Below are positions 44,692 to 53,548 of a DNA stretch of 64,000 nucleotides, in pieces. The DNA comes from an uncultured Butyricicoccus sp. (GTDB lineage Bacteria; Bacillota; Clostridia; Oscillospirales; Butyricicoccaceae): positions 1 through 64,000 of the forward strand of contig CAKTAV010000008.1 in assembly GCA_934532985.1 (NCBI GenBank), written 5' to 3'. The notes beneath the pieces are model-generated. The model searched no databases, was not told where the DNA came from, and worked only from the letters and a program-made list of their open reading frames with translations. How positions within the stretch are numbered: position 1 is the first letter of the stretch; every line of letters starts with the position of its first letter. A program made the translations under genes and the position numbers.

Positions 44692-44716
44692 CTCCTGTCC
44701 GTAGTATGGACAGGAG
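44692..44716 (-). promoter_or_regulatory. Inverted repeat over the spoIIQ ribosome binding site
   Basis: CTCCTGTCC (44692-44700) and GGACAGGAG (44708-44716) are perfect 9-bp arms with a seven-base loop. In the mRNA the second arm runs into the GGAGG of spoIIQ. Confidence 0.5.
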
Positions 44717-44750
44717 ATTCCTGCTTTATGCCGTCCCTTTCCGATATTTT

Positions 44751-45830
44751 TTAGGAATCCAGCGTCGTAATCTCGGTATCCGTATAATAATGCGTCAAAA
44801 TTTCCTCGCAGCTGCTCCCGTTTTCCGCCATCGCCTTCGCGCCGTATTGGCTCATGCCGACGGCGTGCCCGTAGCCCGTCGTCTCAAATGTAATCGACGT
44901 CTCGGTCGTGGATACGGTAAAGTTCGTCGAGCGCAGACCGAGAATCTGCCGCAGGGTCGTTCCCTTCGCCTTTACGCCACCCACCTTACACCAAAGGACA
45001 TTACCCGCCTCCGTTCGCTTCCATTTGGTAAACCAGCTGTCCGGCCGTCCGGTCAAGTTGATTTTGGGATAGCTTGTGAGCATACGCTGACGGAAATCCT
45101 CCGCGTCAAAGGTTTCGGACGAGGTGTAATCCGGACACGCATCGTCGCCGCTGCTGTCCACGCTCACCAAATATGGCACAACCGCGCCCCACACGTCCTC
45201 GGCGGACTCGGTCTCGTCCCCGCACGCCGCGTGAAACACCGCCGTGATCGGCTCTCCCTGATACGTCACGATCTCTCCGCTTGTCTCCTGCACAGCCTGT
45301 TCCACTTTGGCGCGCCATTCATCCGCGCGGCTTCCCCATTGCTTTTGTCCGTCCTTGTCCAAATCCAAATACGCCGCGCAGTGGGTATAATCGTCGCAGA
45401 CATCCGCATCCGGATGGACGTCATCGTTCTTTTGCTCCTGCCGGGACGCCGCAAACGTTCGCGCCGCAATCGCCTGTGCCTTGAGCGCCTCCAGTGGGAA
45501 CGACGCCGGCATCTCCGCCGCCGTCACTCCGGCGACATAGTCCTCCAGCTTCATGGATGTTACTGTTCCGTTAAGAGAAACGGTGATTGTCGGGGTCGCT
45601 TCTGTCGTTTTTGTTTCCTCTTGTGACGGTTGTTCCTCATTTTCCCCCTCCTGTGTAGATTTTGTTGAATTTTGCTCAATTTTATCCTGCGGCTCTTCGC
45701 TTTTTTGTACGCGCGAAACGGTATGTTCTTTTATCGAATTTTCTTCCGATTCCGCGAGCAGATACGACCGAATCGGAAGGAAATACAGGGCAGACATCAG
45801 AAGAAGCGCGAGTATCACCACTTTTTTCAA
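44751..45830 (-). CDS. spoIID: Stage II sporulation protein D, TTG start
   Basis: A 359-aa protein: N-terminal membrane anchor (VVILALLLMSALYFLP), a polar Glu/Gln/Lys linker, then the SpoIID/LytB domain (LEDYVAGVTAAEMPASFPLEALKAQAIAARTFA, and GYGHAVGMSQYGAKAMAENG at the end). SpoIID is a lytic transglycosylase needed for engulfment. The start is TTG at 45830, eight bases after GAGGAGG. It shows the organism forms spores, or descends from one that did. Confidence 0.95.
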   Translation of the reverse strand: MKKVVILALLLMSALYFLPIRSYLLAESEENSIKEHTVSRVQKSEEPQDKIEQNSTKSTQEGENEEQPSQEETKTTEATPTITVSLNGTVTSMKLEDYVAGVTAAEMPASFPLEALKAQAIAARTFAASRQEQKNDDVHPDADVCDDYTHCAAYLDLDKDGQKQWGSRADEWRAKVEQAVQETSGEIVTYQGEPITAVFHAACGDETESAEDVWGAVVPYLVSVDSSGDDACPDYTSSETFDAEDFRQRMLTSYPKINLTGRPDSWFTKWKRTEAGNVLWCKVGGVKAKGTTLRQILGLRSTNFTVSTTETSITFETTGYGHAVGMSQYGAKAMAENGSSCEEILTHYYTDTEITTLDS

Positions 45831-45994
45831 ATTTGTTCCTCCTCTCTTTTACGATCCGTTGCAATTGACATTTTTGCAAGTTTGCTGTAAACTATATTCA
45901 TAATAACCCTGTTATGCTCCTGAAAGCGTAGATACGCCTTTCGGGTAATGATACATCATCCGAAGTGTTAGAAATATTGAATGAGGTGAAAGTT

Positions 45995-47362
45995 TTGGTC
46001 GACCTGATGAAAGACATGAGCTCGGAGCTCATTGGCAGTTTATGCGGCTCGTTTGACACTAATAACCTAATTAAGCCGAAAATGTTTAATAAGTATTCCG
46101 TCAAGCGCGGTCTCCGCAATGCCGACGGCACGGGCGTGCTCGCCGGTATCACCTGTGTATCCAACGTACATGGTTACATGGTAAACGAAGGCGAAAAGGA
46201 ACCGATAGAAGGTCGCCTGACATACCGCGGACATAACCTGTACGATCTGCTCAGCGGATTTGATTCCGAGGATCGGTTCGGTTTTTCGGAAACCGCCTAT
46301 CTTCTGCTCTCCGGCAGTCTGCCGACGCAGGAGCAGCTGGACATGTTTGATATGACGCTGTCCGAGGCATCCGTTCTGCCCTCCGGTTTTACCGAGGACG
46401 TCATTATGCGCGCCCCGAGCCGCGATTTGATGAACAAGCTGGCGATGTCCACACTGGCGCTGTACGCCTATGATGACAATCCGGATGATATTTCGCTGGA
46501 AAATCTGATGCGCCAGGGCATCGGTCTGATGGCAAAGTTCCCGATTATTATCTCGCAGTCCTATCAGGCCAAGCGCCGTTATTACGACAACGCGTCCATG
46601 TTCCTGCACGTTCCGGATCCGCATTATTCCATCGCAGAGAACATCCTGAGTCTGATTCGCCCGGACGGTCTGTTCACCCGCGAAGAGGCAATTCTGCTCG
46701 ACCGCTGTCTGATTATCCACGCCGAGCACGGCGGCGGCAACAACTCCGCCTTTGCCACCCGCGTTGTCTCTTCGTCAGCAACCGATACCTATTCTGCCAT
46801 TGCTGCGGCAATCGGCTCGCTGAAGGGTCCGCGTCACGGCGGCGCCAACCTTCGTGTCTGCAAGCAGTTTGAGGAAATCAAGGCCAACGTCTCCGACTGG
46901 GAGGACGAGGATGAAGTTCTGGATTATCTGTGCCGCATCATGCGCAAGGAGGCCGGAGACGGCTCCGGTCTGATTTACGGCATGGGTCACGCGGTCTACA
47001 CTCTGTCTGACCCGCGTGCGGTCGCACTAAAAAATACCGCTCGCCCGCTGGCAATGCAGAAGGGCTTTGAGCGCGAGTTTAACCTGATCGAGCTGACCGA
47101 GCGTCTCGCGCCGGAGGCATTTTACCGCGTCCGCGGCGAGCGCAAGATCATGTGCGCCAACGTCGATATGTATTCCGGTCTGGTCTATCAGATGCTGGGC
47201 ATCCCGCAGGAAATGTTTACCCCGCTGTTCGCCGCTGCCCGTATTGTCGGCTGGATGGCACACCGTGTGGAGGAAACCACAACCGGCGGTAAGATTATCC
47301 GTCCGGCATACAAGCCGATTATTCAGCGCAACAGCTATATCCCGATTGCCGAGCGCGGATAA
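45995..47362 (+). CDS. Citrate synthase
   Basis: A 455-aa citrate synthase of the longer type. GLRNADGTGVLAGITCVSNVHGY and EGRLTYRGHNLYDLLS near the N-terminus, HAEHGGGNNSAFATRVVSSSATDTYSAIAAAIGSLKGPRHGGAN (catalytic His) and YGMGHAVYTLSDPRAVALK follow the family. It condenses oxaloacetate and acetyl-CoA. GAGGTG lies six bases before TTG 45995, the likeliest start; ATG 46007 is an alternative. Monocistronic. Confidence 0.93.
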   Translation: MVDLMKDMSSELIGSLCGSFDTNNLIKPKMFNKYSVKRGLRNADGTGVLAGITCVSNVHGYMVNEGEKEPIEGRLTYRGHNLYDLLSGFDSEDRFGFSETAYLLLSGSLPTQEQLDMFDMTLSEASVLPSGFTEDVIMRAPSRDLMNKLAMSTLALYAYDDNPDDISLENLMRQGIGLMAKFPIIISQSYQAKRRYYDNASMFLHVPDPHYSIAENILSLIRPDGLFTREEAILLDRCLIIHAEHGGGNNSAFATRVVSSSATDTYSAIAAAIGSLKGPRHGGANLRVCKQFEEIKANVSDWEDEDEVLDYLCRIMRKEAGDGSGLIYGMGHAVYTLSDPRAVALKNTARPLAMQKGFEREFNLIELTERLAPEAFYRVRGERKIMCANVDMYSGLVYQMLGIPQEMFTPLFAAARIVGWMAHRVEETTTGGKIIRPAYKPIIQRNSYIPIAERG

Positions 47363-47383
47363 TTTCAAAAAACAACATAACAA

Positions 47384-47425
47384 GCCCTCGGGACATTCCA
47401 AACGGAGTGCACCGAGGGCGTTTTT
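47384..47425 (+). terminator. Terminator of the citrate synthase gene
   Basis: GCCCTCGG (47384-47391) pairs with CCGAGGGC (47412-47419), followed by GTTTTT. Confidence 0.8.
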
Positions 47426-47439
47426 CTTTTGTATTATTC

Positions 47440-47587
47440 TTGTGAATCCTCGCAATCCCCTTAGGCACTGCGTGCCAGTCCCGCTTTCGCTGCGCTCACA
47501 TGCCACTGGCATGCCGTGGTCCTTACTTTAAGGGGGAGCCTTGAAGCAGACTTGTTACATCTCTGTTCTTAGAGTAACCCTTACGTT
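47440..47587. other. Degenerate repeat-like intergenic sequence
   Basis: CAATCCCC...TTAGGCACTGCGTGCC and GGGGGAGCC blocks resemble the palindromic intergenic elements seen elsewhere in the window. GAAGCAGACTTG near 47548 recurs near 51305. No gene. Confidence 0.4.
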
Positions 47588-47697
47588 ATTCAAATTCCAA
47601 ACCAGCGAAGCGTTTGGAATTTGAGGAGCAAGACCACGGAGCGGCTGAGCCATGCCGACGCCTCGGCGTGGCGATGTAGCGCAGTGCGTCGCAGCGA
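47588..47697 (-). repeat. 110-bp dispersed repeat, copy A
   Basis: It matches 51541-51650 at 108 of 110 positions in the same orientation. It contains an ATTCCAAAC/GTTTGGAAT stem and a CCGACGCC/GGCGTGG-type stem. It ends one base before the stop codon of the ArsR gene (minus strand), so it forms that gene's immediate 3' UTR. Confidence 0.85.
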
Positions 47698-47698
47698 C

Positions 47699-48037
47699 CT
47701 ACTCCTCCAAATGCGTCAGGCCCTGACTCAAAATCGTGTATACATGGTCATCTGCCAGCGAATACACAACATTTTTGCCCTCTCGGCGGAATTTAACTAA
47801 GCGGCTCTGCTTGAGCACGCGCAGCTGGTGCGAAATCGAGCTTTGCGTCATATTCAGCGCCTTCGCGATCTCGCTCACGCTGAGATCCTCCGTCAGCAGG
47901 ACATACAAAATCTTGATTCGGGTGGAGTCGCCGAACACCTTGAACAGCTCTGCCAGATCGTACAGCTCTTCCTCCGTCGGCATCTCATCGCTGAAGGAAA
48001 ACAGATCCGCTCCCTCCGGAATTTTGTCCAGCTCCAT
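47699..48037 (-). CDS. ArsR/SmtB-family transcriptional regulator
   Basis: A 112-aa winged-helix protein (LAELFKVFGDSTRIKILYVLLTEDLSVSEIAKALNMTQSSISHQLRVLKQSRLVKFRREGKNVVYSL). The DDHVYTILSQGLTHLEE C-terminal helix is the site of the alpha-5 metal ligands in SmtB/CzrA relatives (Asp/His present). The start at 48037 follows GAGGG by seven bases; an alternative ATG at 48058 overlaps the end of the upstream HdeD-like gene. It probably senses a metal. Confidence 0.9.
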   Translation of the reverse strand: MELDKIPEGADLFSFSDEMPTEEELYDLAELFKVFGDSTRIKILYVLLTEDLSVSEIAKALNMTQSSISHQLRVLKQSRLVKFRREGKNVVYSLADDHVYTILSQGLTHLEE

Positions 48038-48047
48038 CTTTTTTCCC

Positions 48048-48659
48048 TCACTGCTCATCCTTATCGTCCTCCACTGGCCGCGCTTCGACATCAATAATCT
48101 TGTGCTCCTGTCCGTTTTTGTCCACATATTTCTTGGACGCGCGGTGCAGCTGAATCACAATGAACAGATCGGACAGCGCATTATAAATCAGGGCGATGCC
48201 CATAATACGAAAGGCCAGCTCCGCCGTGCCATACGGGTGCAGCAAAATCAGCGCGCCGAACACCAGCGTGATGATGCCCAAAATCAACAGCGCACCCCAT
48301 GCGCCTTCCTCATAGCGTCGCATGCCGAGGGCATAACGCACATTGGTCACGCCGTCAATCAACAGCAAGATGCCAAACAGCAGCGGAATCAGCGACGAAA
48401 CCAGCTGCGGATTTGCGATAATGATAATCGCCACAGCGGCAATCAAAATACCCATGCCGATGCTCCATAGGCTCTTATTCGGATAGCGCAGCTCGCCGCC
48501 AATCATAATCACGCCGAACGCCGCCATCACGCCGCCGATCACCGCACAGGCCACCTGAATAAATAGGCCCGGCACCGCGGTCATCGCAATACCCAATACC
48601 AAAAACAGCAGCGCCGCGGTCAGCATATTGCGGCGCGCATGCTGAAATTTCTGAAACAT
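48048..48659 (-). CDS. HdeD-family (DUF308) membrane protein
   Basis: A 203-aa protein with six hydrophobic segments arranged as internal repeats (FLVLGIAMTAVPGLFIQVACAVIGGVMAAFGV; GILLLIDGVTNVRYAL; FGALILLHPYG...) and a charged C-terminal tail. HdeD relatives are linked to acid resistance in enterobacteria; the role in Firmicutes is not known. Its end lies ten bases before the preferred ArsR start, so the two form an operon. Confidence 0.85.
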   Translation of the reverse strand: MFQKFQHARRNMLTAALLFLVLGIAMTAVPGLFIQVACAVIGGVMAAFGVIMIGGELRYPNKSLWSIGMGILIAAVAIIIIANPQLVSSLIPLLFGILLLIDGVTNVRYALGMRRYEEGAWGALLILGIITLVFGALILLHPYGTAELAFRIMGIALIYNALSDLFIVIQLHRASKKYVDKNGQEHKIIDVEARPVEDDKDEQ

Positions 48660-48905
48660 CGTTTTCCCTCCTGCGTGGTTCTGCCTCCAGAACCCGTTTT
48701 ATTCTTGTTTACGGTTTCTTCTATAGGGTATTGTAAGTCACGCCGTCACGCCATGTCAACCGCGCGGAGTCGGTTTTTGTCCACCCATTTTCCTCTTTTC
48801 CGGCAAAATGACGATTTCCCCGCGTTTTTTTGCCTATTTTGAGCCACACCGGTTCTTGATTTCTTGCCCTAAGTGGTGTACGATAACCCTGTATGATAAT
48901 TGAAC

Positions 48906-48918
48906 CCAATGATATTGG
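48906..48918. promoter_or_regulatory. Small inverted repeat before the CobW gene
   Basis: CCAAT-GAT-ATTGG lies between an AT-rich -10-like region (TATGATAAT near 48892) and the Shine-Dalgarno of the His-rich GTPase. It is a possible operator for a metal regulator such as Zur; this is a guess from position. Confidence 0.3.
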
Positions 48919-48939
48919 AACAAAGTTGAGGTAATAGGT

Positions 48940-50166
48940 ATGACAAAAATTGATATTATTTCCGGCTTCCTCGGCGCAGGCAAGACCACGCTGATCCGCA
49001 AGCTGTTGGAAGGCCCGCTGAAGGGCAAGAAGGTCGTTCTGATTGAGAACGAATTCGGCGAAATCGGTATTGACGGCACCTTCCTGAAGGACGCCGGCAT
49101 TGAGATCACCGAGATGAACTCCGGCTGCATCTGCTGCACGCTGGTCGGTGACTTTGCGAAGGCGCTGAAGGATGTGCTGTCCAAGTTCTCGCCGGAGGTC
49201 ATCATCATCGAGCCGTCCGGCGTTGGCAAGCTGTCGGATGTCGCTGCCGCTGTCGCTCCGGTCCTCAAGGAGGGCGAGGTCGAGATGGGCTGCATGACTA
49301 CCGTCGCCGACGCGTCCAAGTGCAAGATGTACAGCAAGAACTTTGGTGAGTTCTACAACAACCAGCTGGAGAGTGCGGGTACGATTGTCCTCAGCCGCAC
49401 CCAGAAGCTGAATGACAAGCGTCTGGCGGATGCGCTGGCAATTGTCAAGGAGCACGCCGGTGCGGATACCCGCATCATCACCACCCCGTGGGGTGAGCTG
49501 ACGGGCGAGCAGATTTACGATGTCATGAACGCTGACGGTCATCAGGCGCTGCTGGATGCCGCAGAGCTGTATGAGCATGAGGAGCACCATCATCACCATC
49601 ATTATGATGAAAATGGCGTTTGCTCCTGCGGTCATCATCACGATGAGGACGAGTACGAGCATCATCACGACCATGCCCATGAGGAACATGAACACCACCA
49701 TCATCATGAGGACGGCTGCGGCTGTGGTCACGACCATGAGCATCACCACGAGCACCATCATGACCATGACCACGATCATGACCACGACCATGACCACGAA
49801 CATCATCACGATCATGACCACCATTATGATGAAAACGGCGTTTGCTCCTGCGGTCATCATCATCACGACCATGAGGGTCATCATCATGCCGACGAGGTAT
49901 TCTCCAACTGGGGCGAGGAAACCACCCATCGTTATTCGGAAAACGACCTACGTGAGCGTCTGGAGCAGCTGGGCGACACCGACTTGTACGGTATGGTTCT
50001 GCGTGCCAAGGGCATCGTTCTGTCGGAGGACGGCGGCGAGTGGCTGCACTTTGATCTGGTTCCGGGTGAAATCTCTCTGCGCCGCGGCCCGGCGGATTAC
50101 ACCGGTCGTCTGTGCGTCATCGGCGCGCAGCTGAAGGAAGACGCACTGTCCGCCCTGTTTGCATAA
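48940..50166 (+). CDS. CobW/COG0523 GTPase with large His-rich metal-binding insert
   Basis: A 408-aa metallochaperone-type G3E GTPase: Walker A GFLGAGKTT (9-17), the metal-binding CxCC motif at Cys63-Cys65-Cys66 (NSGCICCT), and Walker B-like IIIEPSGVG. Residues about 212-317 are an exceptional insert of about 55% His, with two copies of YDENGVCSCGHHH (222-234 and 296-308). A CobW C-terminal domain follows (DLYGMVLRAKGIVLSEDGGEWLHFDLVPG). Likely handles Zn, Co or Ni; the His domain would store or bind metal. Confidence 0.92.
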   Translation: MTKIDIISGFLGAGKTTLIRKLLEGPLKGKKVVLIENEFGEIGIDGTFLKDAGIEITEMNSGCICCTLVGDFAKALKDVLSKFSPEVIIIEPSGVGKLSDVAAAVAPVLKEGEVEMGCMTTVADASKCKMYSKNFGEFYNNQLESAGTIVLSRTQKLNDKRLADALAIVKEHAGADTRIITTPWGELTGEQIYDVMNADGHQALLDAAELYEHEEHHHHHHYDENGVCSCGHHHDEDEYEHHHDHAHEEHEHHHHHEDGCGCGHDHEHHHEHHHDHDHDHDHDHDHEHHHDHDHHYDENGVCSCGHHHHDHEGHHHADEVFSNWGEETTHRYSENDLRERLEQLGDTDLYGMVLRAKGIVLSEDGGEWLHFDLVPGEISLRRGPADYTGRLCVIGAQLKEDALSALFA

Positions 50167-50178
50167 AGGAGAGTTTGA

Positions 50179-51123
50179 ATGGAGATTCCTGTATACCTGT
50201 TCACCGGCTTTTTGGAGAGCGGAAAGACGTCGTTTATCCGCTCGGTGTTAGCCGATCCGAATTTTTATGAGGGCGAGCGCACGCTCCTGTTCCTGTGCGA
50301 AGAGGGCGAGGAGGAATACGATCCGAAGATGCTGGCACAGTGCAGCACCAAGGTCATTCCGATGGAAGATCTGGAGGATTTCAACCACGATCTGCTCGCG
50401 CAGTGCAACGAAAAGTATCATCCGGAGCGTGTTATTATTGAATGGAACGGCATGTGGAAGCTGTCGGATATTCCCGCCGACGCATTTCCGGACAACTGGC
50501 TGGTGTATCAGACGGTAACCACGGTGGATTCCACCACGTTTGACAGCTATTTTGCCAACATGGGCGTGTATATGTATGAGATGCTCCAGCAGACCGACAT
50601 GATCGTCTTTAACCGCGCCACCGCACAGACCAAACAGCAGATTCAGGATCGCCGTGTGCGCATGATTAACCGCCGCGCGGACATCTTCCTGGATTTCCCC
50701 GATGGCAGCAGCGAGATGTATCAGGAGGATCTGAGCGTTGCGCTGGATATGAACGCACCGATTTTGGACATCACAGACGACATTTACGGACGCTGGTATT
50801 TTGACGCGATGGAAAACACCGCAAAATACGACGGACATACTGTTCGCTTCCTGTGCCAGGTCTATCGCCCGGACGGAATGCAGAAAAACTGCTTCGCCGC
50901 CGGACGCTTCATGATGCTGTGCTGCGCAGAGGATATTTCGTTTTCCGCGATGATTGCCCGCGGCTCAGCGGCGGTCAATCTGGTGGACCGCGACTGGTAC
51001 ACCATTACCGCAGAGGTACGCAATGAGTTCTTCCCAGAATATCAGGGCGATGGCCCGGTGCTGCACGTCAAGTCTTTGATTCCGGCGGAAAAGCCAGAGG
51101 ATGATTTGATTTATATTCGATAA
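50179..51123 (+). CDS. Second CobW-type GTPase, lacking the CxCC motif
   Basis: A 314-aa protein starting 12 bases after the first CobW gene. The P-loop is present (FTGFLESGKTSF), and YHPERVIIEWNGMWKLSDIP replaces the EPSG Walker B region. The place of CxCC reads without paired cysteines, and there is no His insert. A C-terminal CobW-like domain is present (VRFLCQVYRPDGMQKNCFAAGRFMMLCC), where several Cys occur. It may be a partner of the first GTPase. Confidence 0.85.
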   Translation: MEIPVYLFTGFLESGKTSFIRSVLADPNFYEGERTLLFLCEEGEEEYDPKMLAQCSTKVIPMEDLEDFNHDLLAQCNEKYHPERVIIEWNGMWKLSDIPADAFPDNWLVYQTVTTVDSTTFDSYFANMGVYMYEMLQQTDMIVFNRATAQTKQQIQDRRVRMINRRADIFLDFPDGSSEMYQEDLSVALDMNAPILDITDDIYGRWYFDAMENTAKYDGHTVRFLCQVYRPDGMQKNCFAAGRFMMLCCAEDISFSAMIARGSAAVNLVDRDWYTITAEVRNEFFPEYQGDGPVLHVKSLIPAEKPEDDLIYIR

Positions 51124-51140
51124 CATCATAATGACGCACA

Positions 51141-51185
51141 AGACCCCAGAGGATATTTTTACGGTATCCTCTGGGGTCTGTTTGT
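51141..51185 (+). terminator. Terminator of the CobW operon
   Basis: AGACCCCAGAGGATA (51141-51155) pairs perfectly with TATCCTCTGGGGTCT (51165-51179) and a T-rich tail follows. Confidence 0.88.
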
Positions 51186-51540
51186 GTTGTTTTTGTTTTG
51201 AGGGAATTTGAGCTAGCAACTACATCTGGTTTTATGTCTATTATCCAAATAAATCTTACGGTTATTCAAATTCCAAACCAGCGTGATTTTATTGCCGGTC
51301 AGCCGAAGCAGACTTGCTCATCCCGCTCCGCGGCGGCCCCATTTCTTGTCATCAAACAAGAAATAGGGGAAAGAAATTGATTTAGGAAACTACGTTTCCT
51401 AAAGACCTTCCTCAGTGCTCTACACGTAGAAAAACTGGATTCGAAGTTTTTCTGCTATCGTTGGCTTTTTGTGCTGAGAGGTTCTGACACTTACACCTAT
51501 AGACAATCTACCGTCTGTTTTACGAGAAAATCTTACCATT
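51186..51540. other. Repeat-containing intergenic region
   Basis: 51261-51283 repeats the first 20 or so bases of the 110-bp element (ATTCAAATTCCAAACCAGCG), then breaks off; it is a truncated third copy. ATTTCTTGTC/AAGAAATAGG and TAGGAAAC/GTTTCCTA inverted repeats follow. No supported gene. Confidence 0.5.
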
Positions 51541-51650
51541 ATTCAAATTCCAAACCAGCAAAGCGTTTGGAATTTGAGGAGCAAGACCACGGAGCGGCTG
51601 AGCCATGCCGACGCCTCGGCGTGGCGATGTAGCGCAGTGCGTCGCCGCGA
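51541..51650 (-). repeat. 110-bp dispersed repeat, copy B
   Basis: It differs from 47588-47697 at only two positions. It ends exactly one base before the stop codon of the minus-strand potD gene (51651-51653), the same position relative to the gene as copy A. Confidence 0.85.
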
Positions 51651-52745
51651 TCAGCCGGCCTTCACCTTAATCCACAGATCCGACATGATCTTTCGGATCG
51701 TCTCATTATCGCAGAACGTCTCATCCTTATCATAGCCGGAGCGCGGGGTGTAGGCGTTATTTTGATAATACGTTCCGCCCTTGGAGGTCTCTTCCTTGGC
51801 AACCTCTGCCACCGGCGAGGTATAGCCAACGGTTTCCGTGTTATCCAGCGCCGCATCATACGTCATCGTATAGTTGATAAACTGGTTCGCCAGCTCCGGA
51901 TTTGCCGCATTTTTCGGGATAACCATACCATCGCACCAGATATTTGTACCCTGCTGCGGCATATAATATCCCAGATTGTCGTTCTCCGACATAATATAGG
52001 CCGCATCGCCGCTGTACATTACCGCCATGCTCTTGTTTTCGTTCAGCATCGCGTCGATGACCTCATCCGTCACATAAACCGGATCCATCGTGTCGCGCTG
52101 TTCGCATAGCCACTGATACGCCGCCTGAATCTCATCCTCATTGTCGGTATTCATCGAATAGCCCAGCGACTTGAGCGCTACCATGAACGAATCGCGCTCG
52201 GAATCATACATATAAATATGTCCCTTGTATTTCTCGTTGCGAAGAATATCCCAGCCCTGTGTCTTGAGATCGTTTTCATCAACTTCCGACTTGACATAGA
52301 CAATGCCAACCGAGCCCCAGAAGTACGGAATGGAATACTGATTCTTCGGGTCAAATTCCAGACCAACGCAGTCCTTGGACAGTCGGTCAAAGTTGTCAAT
52401 ATAGCTGTAGTCCAGCATCTGGAGACGGTCTTCCTTGATAAGCCGCTGAATCATATAATCCGACGGCACCAGAATATCATAGGAATCACCCGCCGTCAGT
52501 TTCGCATACATCATTTCATTGGAGTCAAAGGTCTCCATGACAACCTTACAATCGTACTGTTCCTCAAAATTCTCCAGCAGGTTTTCACCGGTGTATTCAC
52601 CTACATTATATATCTTCAGTGTTCTGCCGTCTCCGGCATTGTTATTTGTGCCGTCAAATTCCGTCCCCGGGCCGCCGCAGCCGGTCATCACCGGCAGCAG
52701 GGCAAGCGCGCCCAGCAGGACGATGGAAAGCAAACGTCGTTTCAT
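51651..52745 (-). CDS. potD: Spermidine/putrescine-binding lipoprotein
   Basis: A 364-aa extracellular solute-binding protein. The lipobox VMTGC gives lipidated Cys23. The PotD pattern is clear: KIYNVGEYTGENLLENFEEQYDCKVVMETFDSNEMMYAKL, SDYMIQRLIKEDRLQMLDY, and YSGDAAYIMSENDNLGYYMPQQGTNIWCDGMVIPKNA. It delivers polyamines to PotABC. The start overlaps the potC stop by four bases. Last gene of the operon. Confidence 0.95.
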   Translation of the reverse strand: MKRRLLSIVLLGALALLPVMTGCGGPGTEFDGTNNNAGDGRTLKIYNVGEYTGENLLENFEEQYDCKVVMETFDSNEMMYAKLTAGDSYDILVPSDYMIQRLIKEDRLQMLDYSYIDNFDRLSKDCVGLEFDPKNQYSIPYFWGSVGIVYVKSEVDENDLKTQGWDILRNEKYKGHIYMYDSERDSFMVALKSLGYSMNTDNEDEIQAAYQWLCEQRDTMDPVYVTDEVIDAMLNENKSMAVMYSGDAAYIMSENDNLGYYMPQQGTNIWCDGMVIPKNAANPELANQFINYTMTYDAALDNTETVGYTSPVAEVAKEETSKGGTYYQNNAYTPRSGYDKDETFCDNETIRKIMSDLWIKVKAG

Positions 52746-53548
52746 ACAGTCTCCTCCTTTTTCGCTCCGCTGAGTCGGCGCAGCAGCGGCGGCACCAAAT
52801 TGACCAGCAGCAGCGCAACTGTAATAATCACGATAACCAGCGTCGAAACCGCATTGATGGATGGATTGACGCGCTTGGACATCGTATAAACCAGAATGGA
52901 AATATTCTGCACGCCATTGCCCGTGACAAAGTACGAGATAACGAAGTCATCAAACGACATGGTAAACGCAATCAGCGCACCAGCGGTGATACCCGGCATC
53001 AGCTGCGGCACAATGACCTTAAAGATCGCCTGCAGCGGGTTGCATCCCAGATCGAGGGCGGCATCTGCCAAATTCGGGTCGAGCGAACGCAGACGCGGCG
53101 CAATCGTCAGCATAACATACGGCGTACAGAACATAATGTGCGCCAGAAGCAGGGTCAAAAAGCCCTTATTGACCATCAGCGTCGCGAAGAACATCAGTAG
53201 GCTGATTGCGGTGACGATATCCGGATTCAAAATAACGATGTCGTTAATCATGTTGACCGAGCTGCGCAGCAGCTTGCGGCAGCGCGACAGACCGATAATC
53301 GTGATCGTGCCAATGAGCGTCGAAATCACCGTTGCCAGAATCGCGACGAGGAACGTCGTGGCGATGGCCTGCATCATGGAAGAGGAATCGAACATTCGTT
53401 CATACCACTGTAAAGAGAAGCCGGAAAACTTAGTCAGCGAACGGGAATCGTTGAACGAAAAGACCACAGTATAGACAATTGGCGCGTATAAGAACAAAAT
53501 CAGAACAACAAGCACCGCCCGCAGGGCGATATGATGAGATTTTTTCAT
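52742..53548 (-). CDS. potC: Polyamine ABC transporter permease PotC
   Basis: A 268-aa permease with six membrane segments and the EAA-type loop (AALDLGCNPLQAIFKVIVPQLMPGITAGALIAFTMSFDDFVISYF), characteristic of PotC. It overlaps potB and potD by four bases each. Confidence 0.95.
   Translation of the reverse strand: MKKSHHIALRAVLVVLILFLYAPIVYTVVFSFNDSRSLTKFSGFSLQWYERMFDSSSMMQAIATTFLVAILATVISTLIGTITIIGLSRCRKLLRSSVNMINDIVILNPDIVTAISLLMFFATLMVNKGFLTLLLAHIMFCTPYVMLTIAPRLRSLDPNLADAALDLGCNPLQAIFKVIVPQLMPGITAGALIAFTMSFDDFVISYFVTGNGVQNISILVYTMSKRVNPSINAVSTLVIVIITVALLLVNLVPPLLRRLSGAKKEETV

Noticed and set aside
48721..49929. 402-aa minus-strand frame rich in Met and Val
   Set aside because: Antisense of the His-rich CobW gene; the MMVVM pattern is the complement of CAT/CAC codons.
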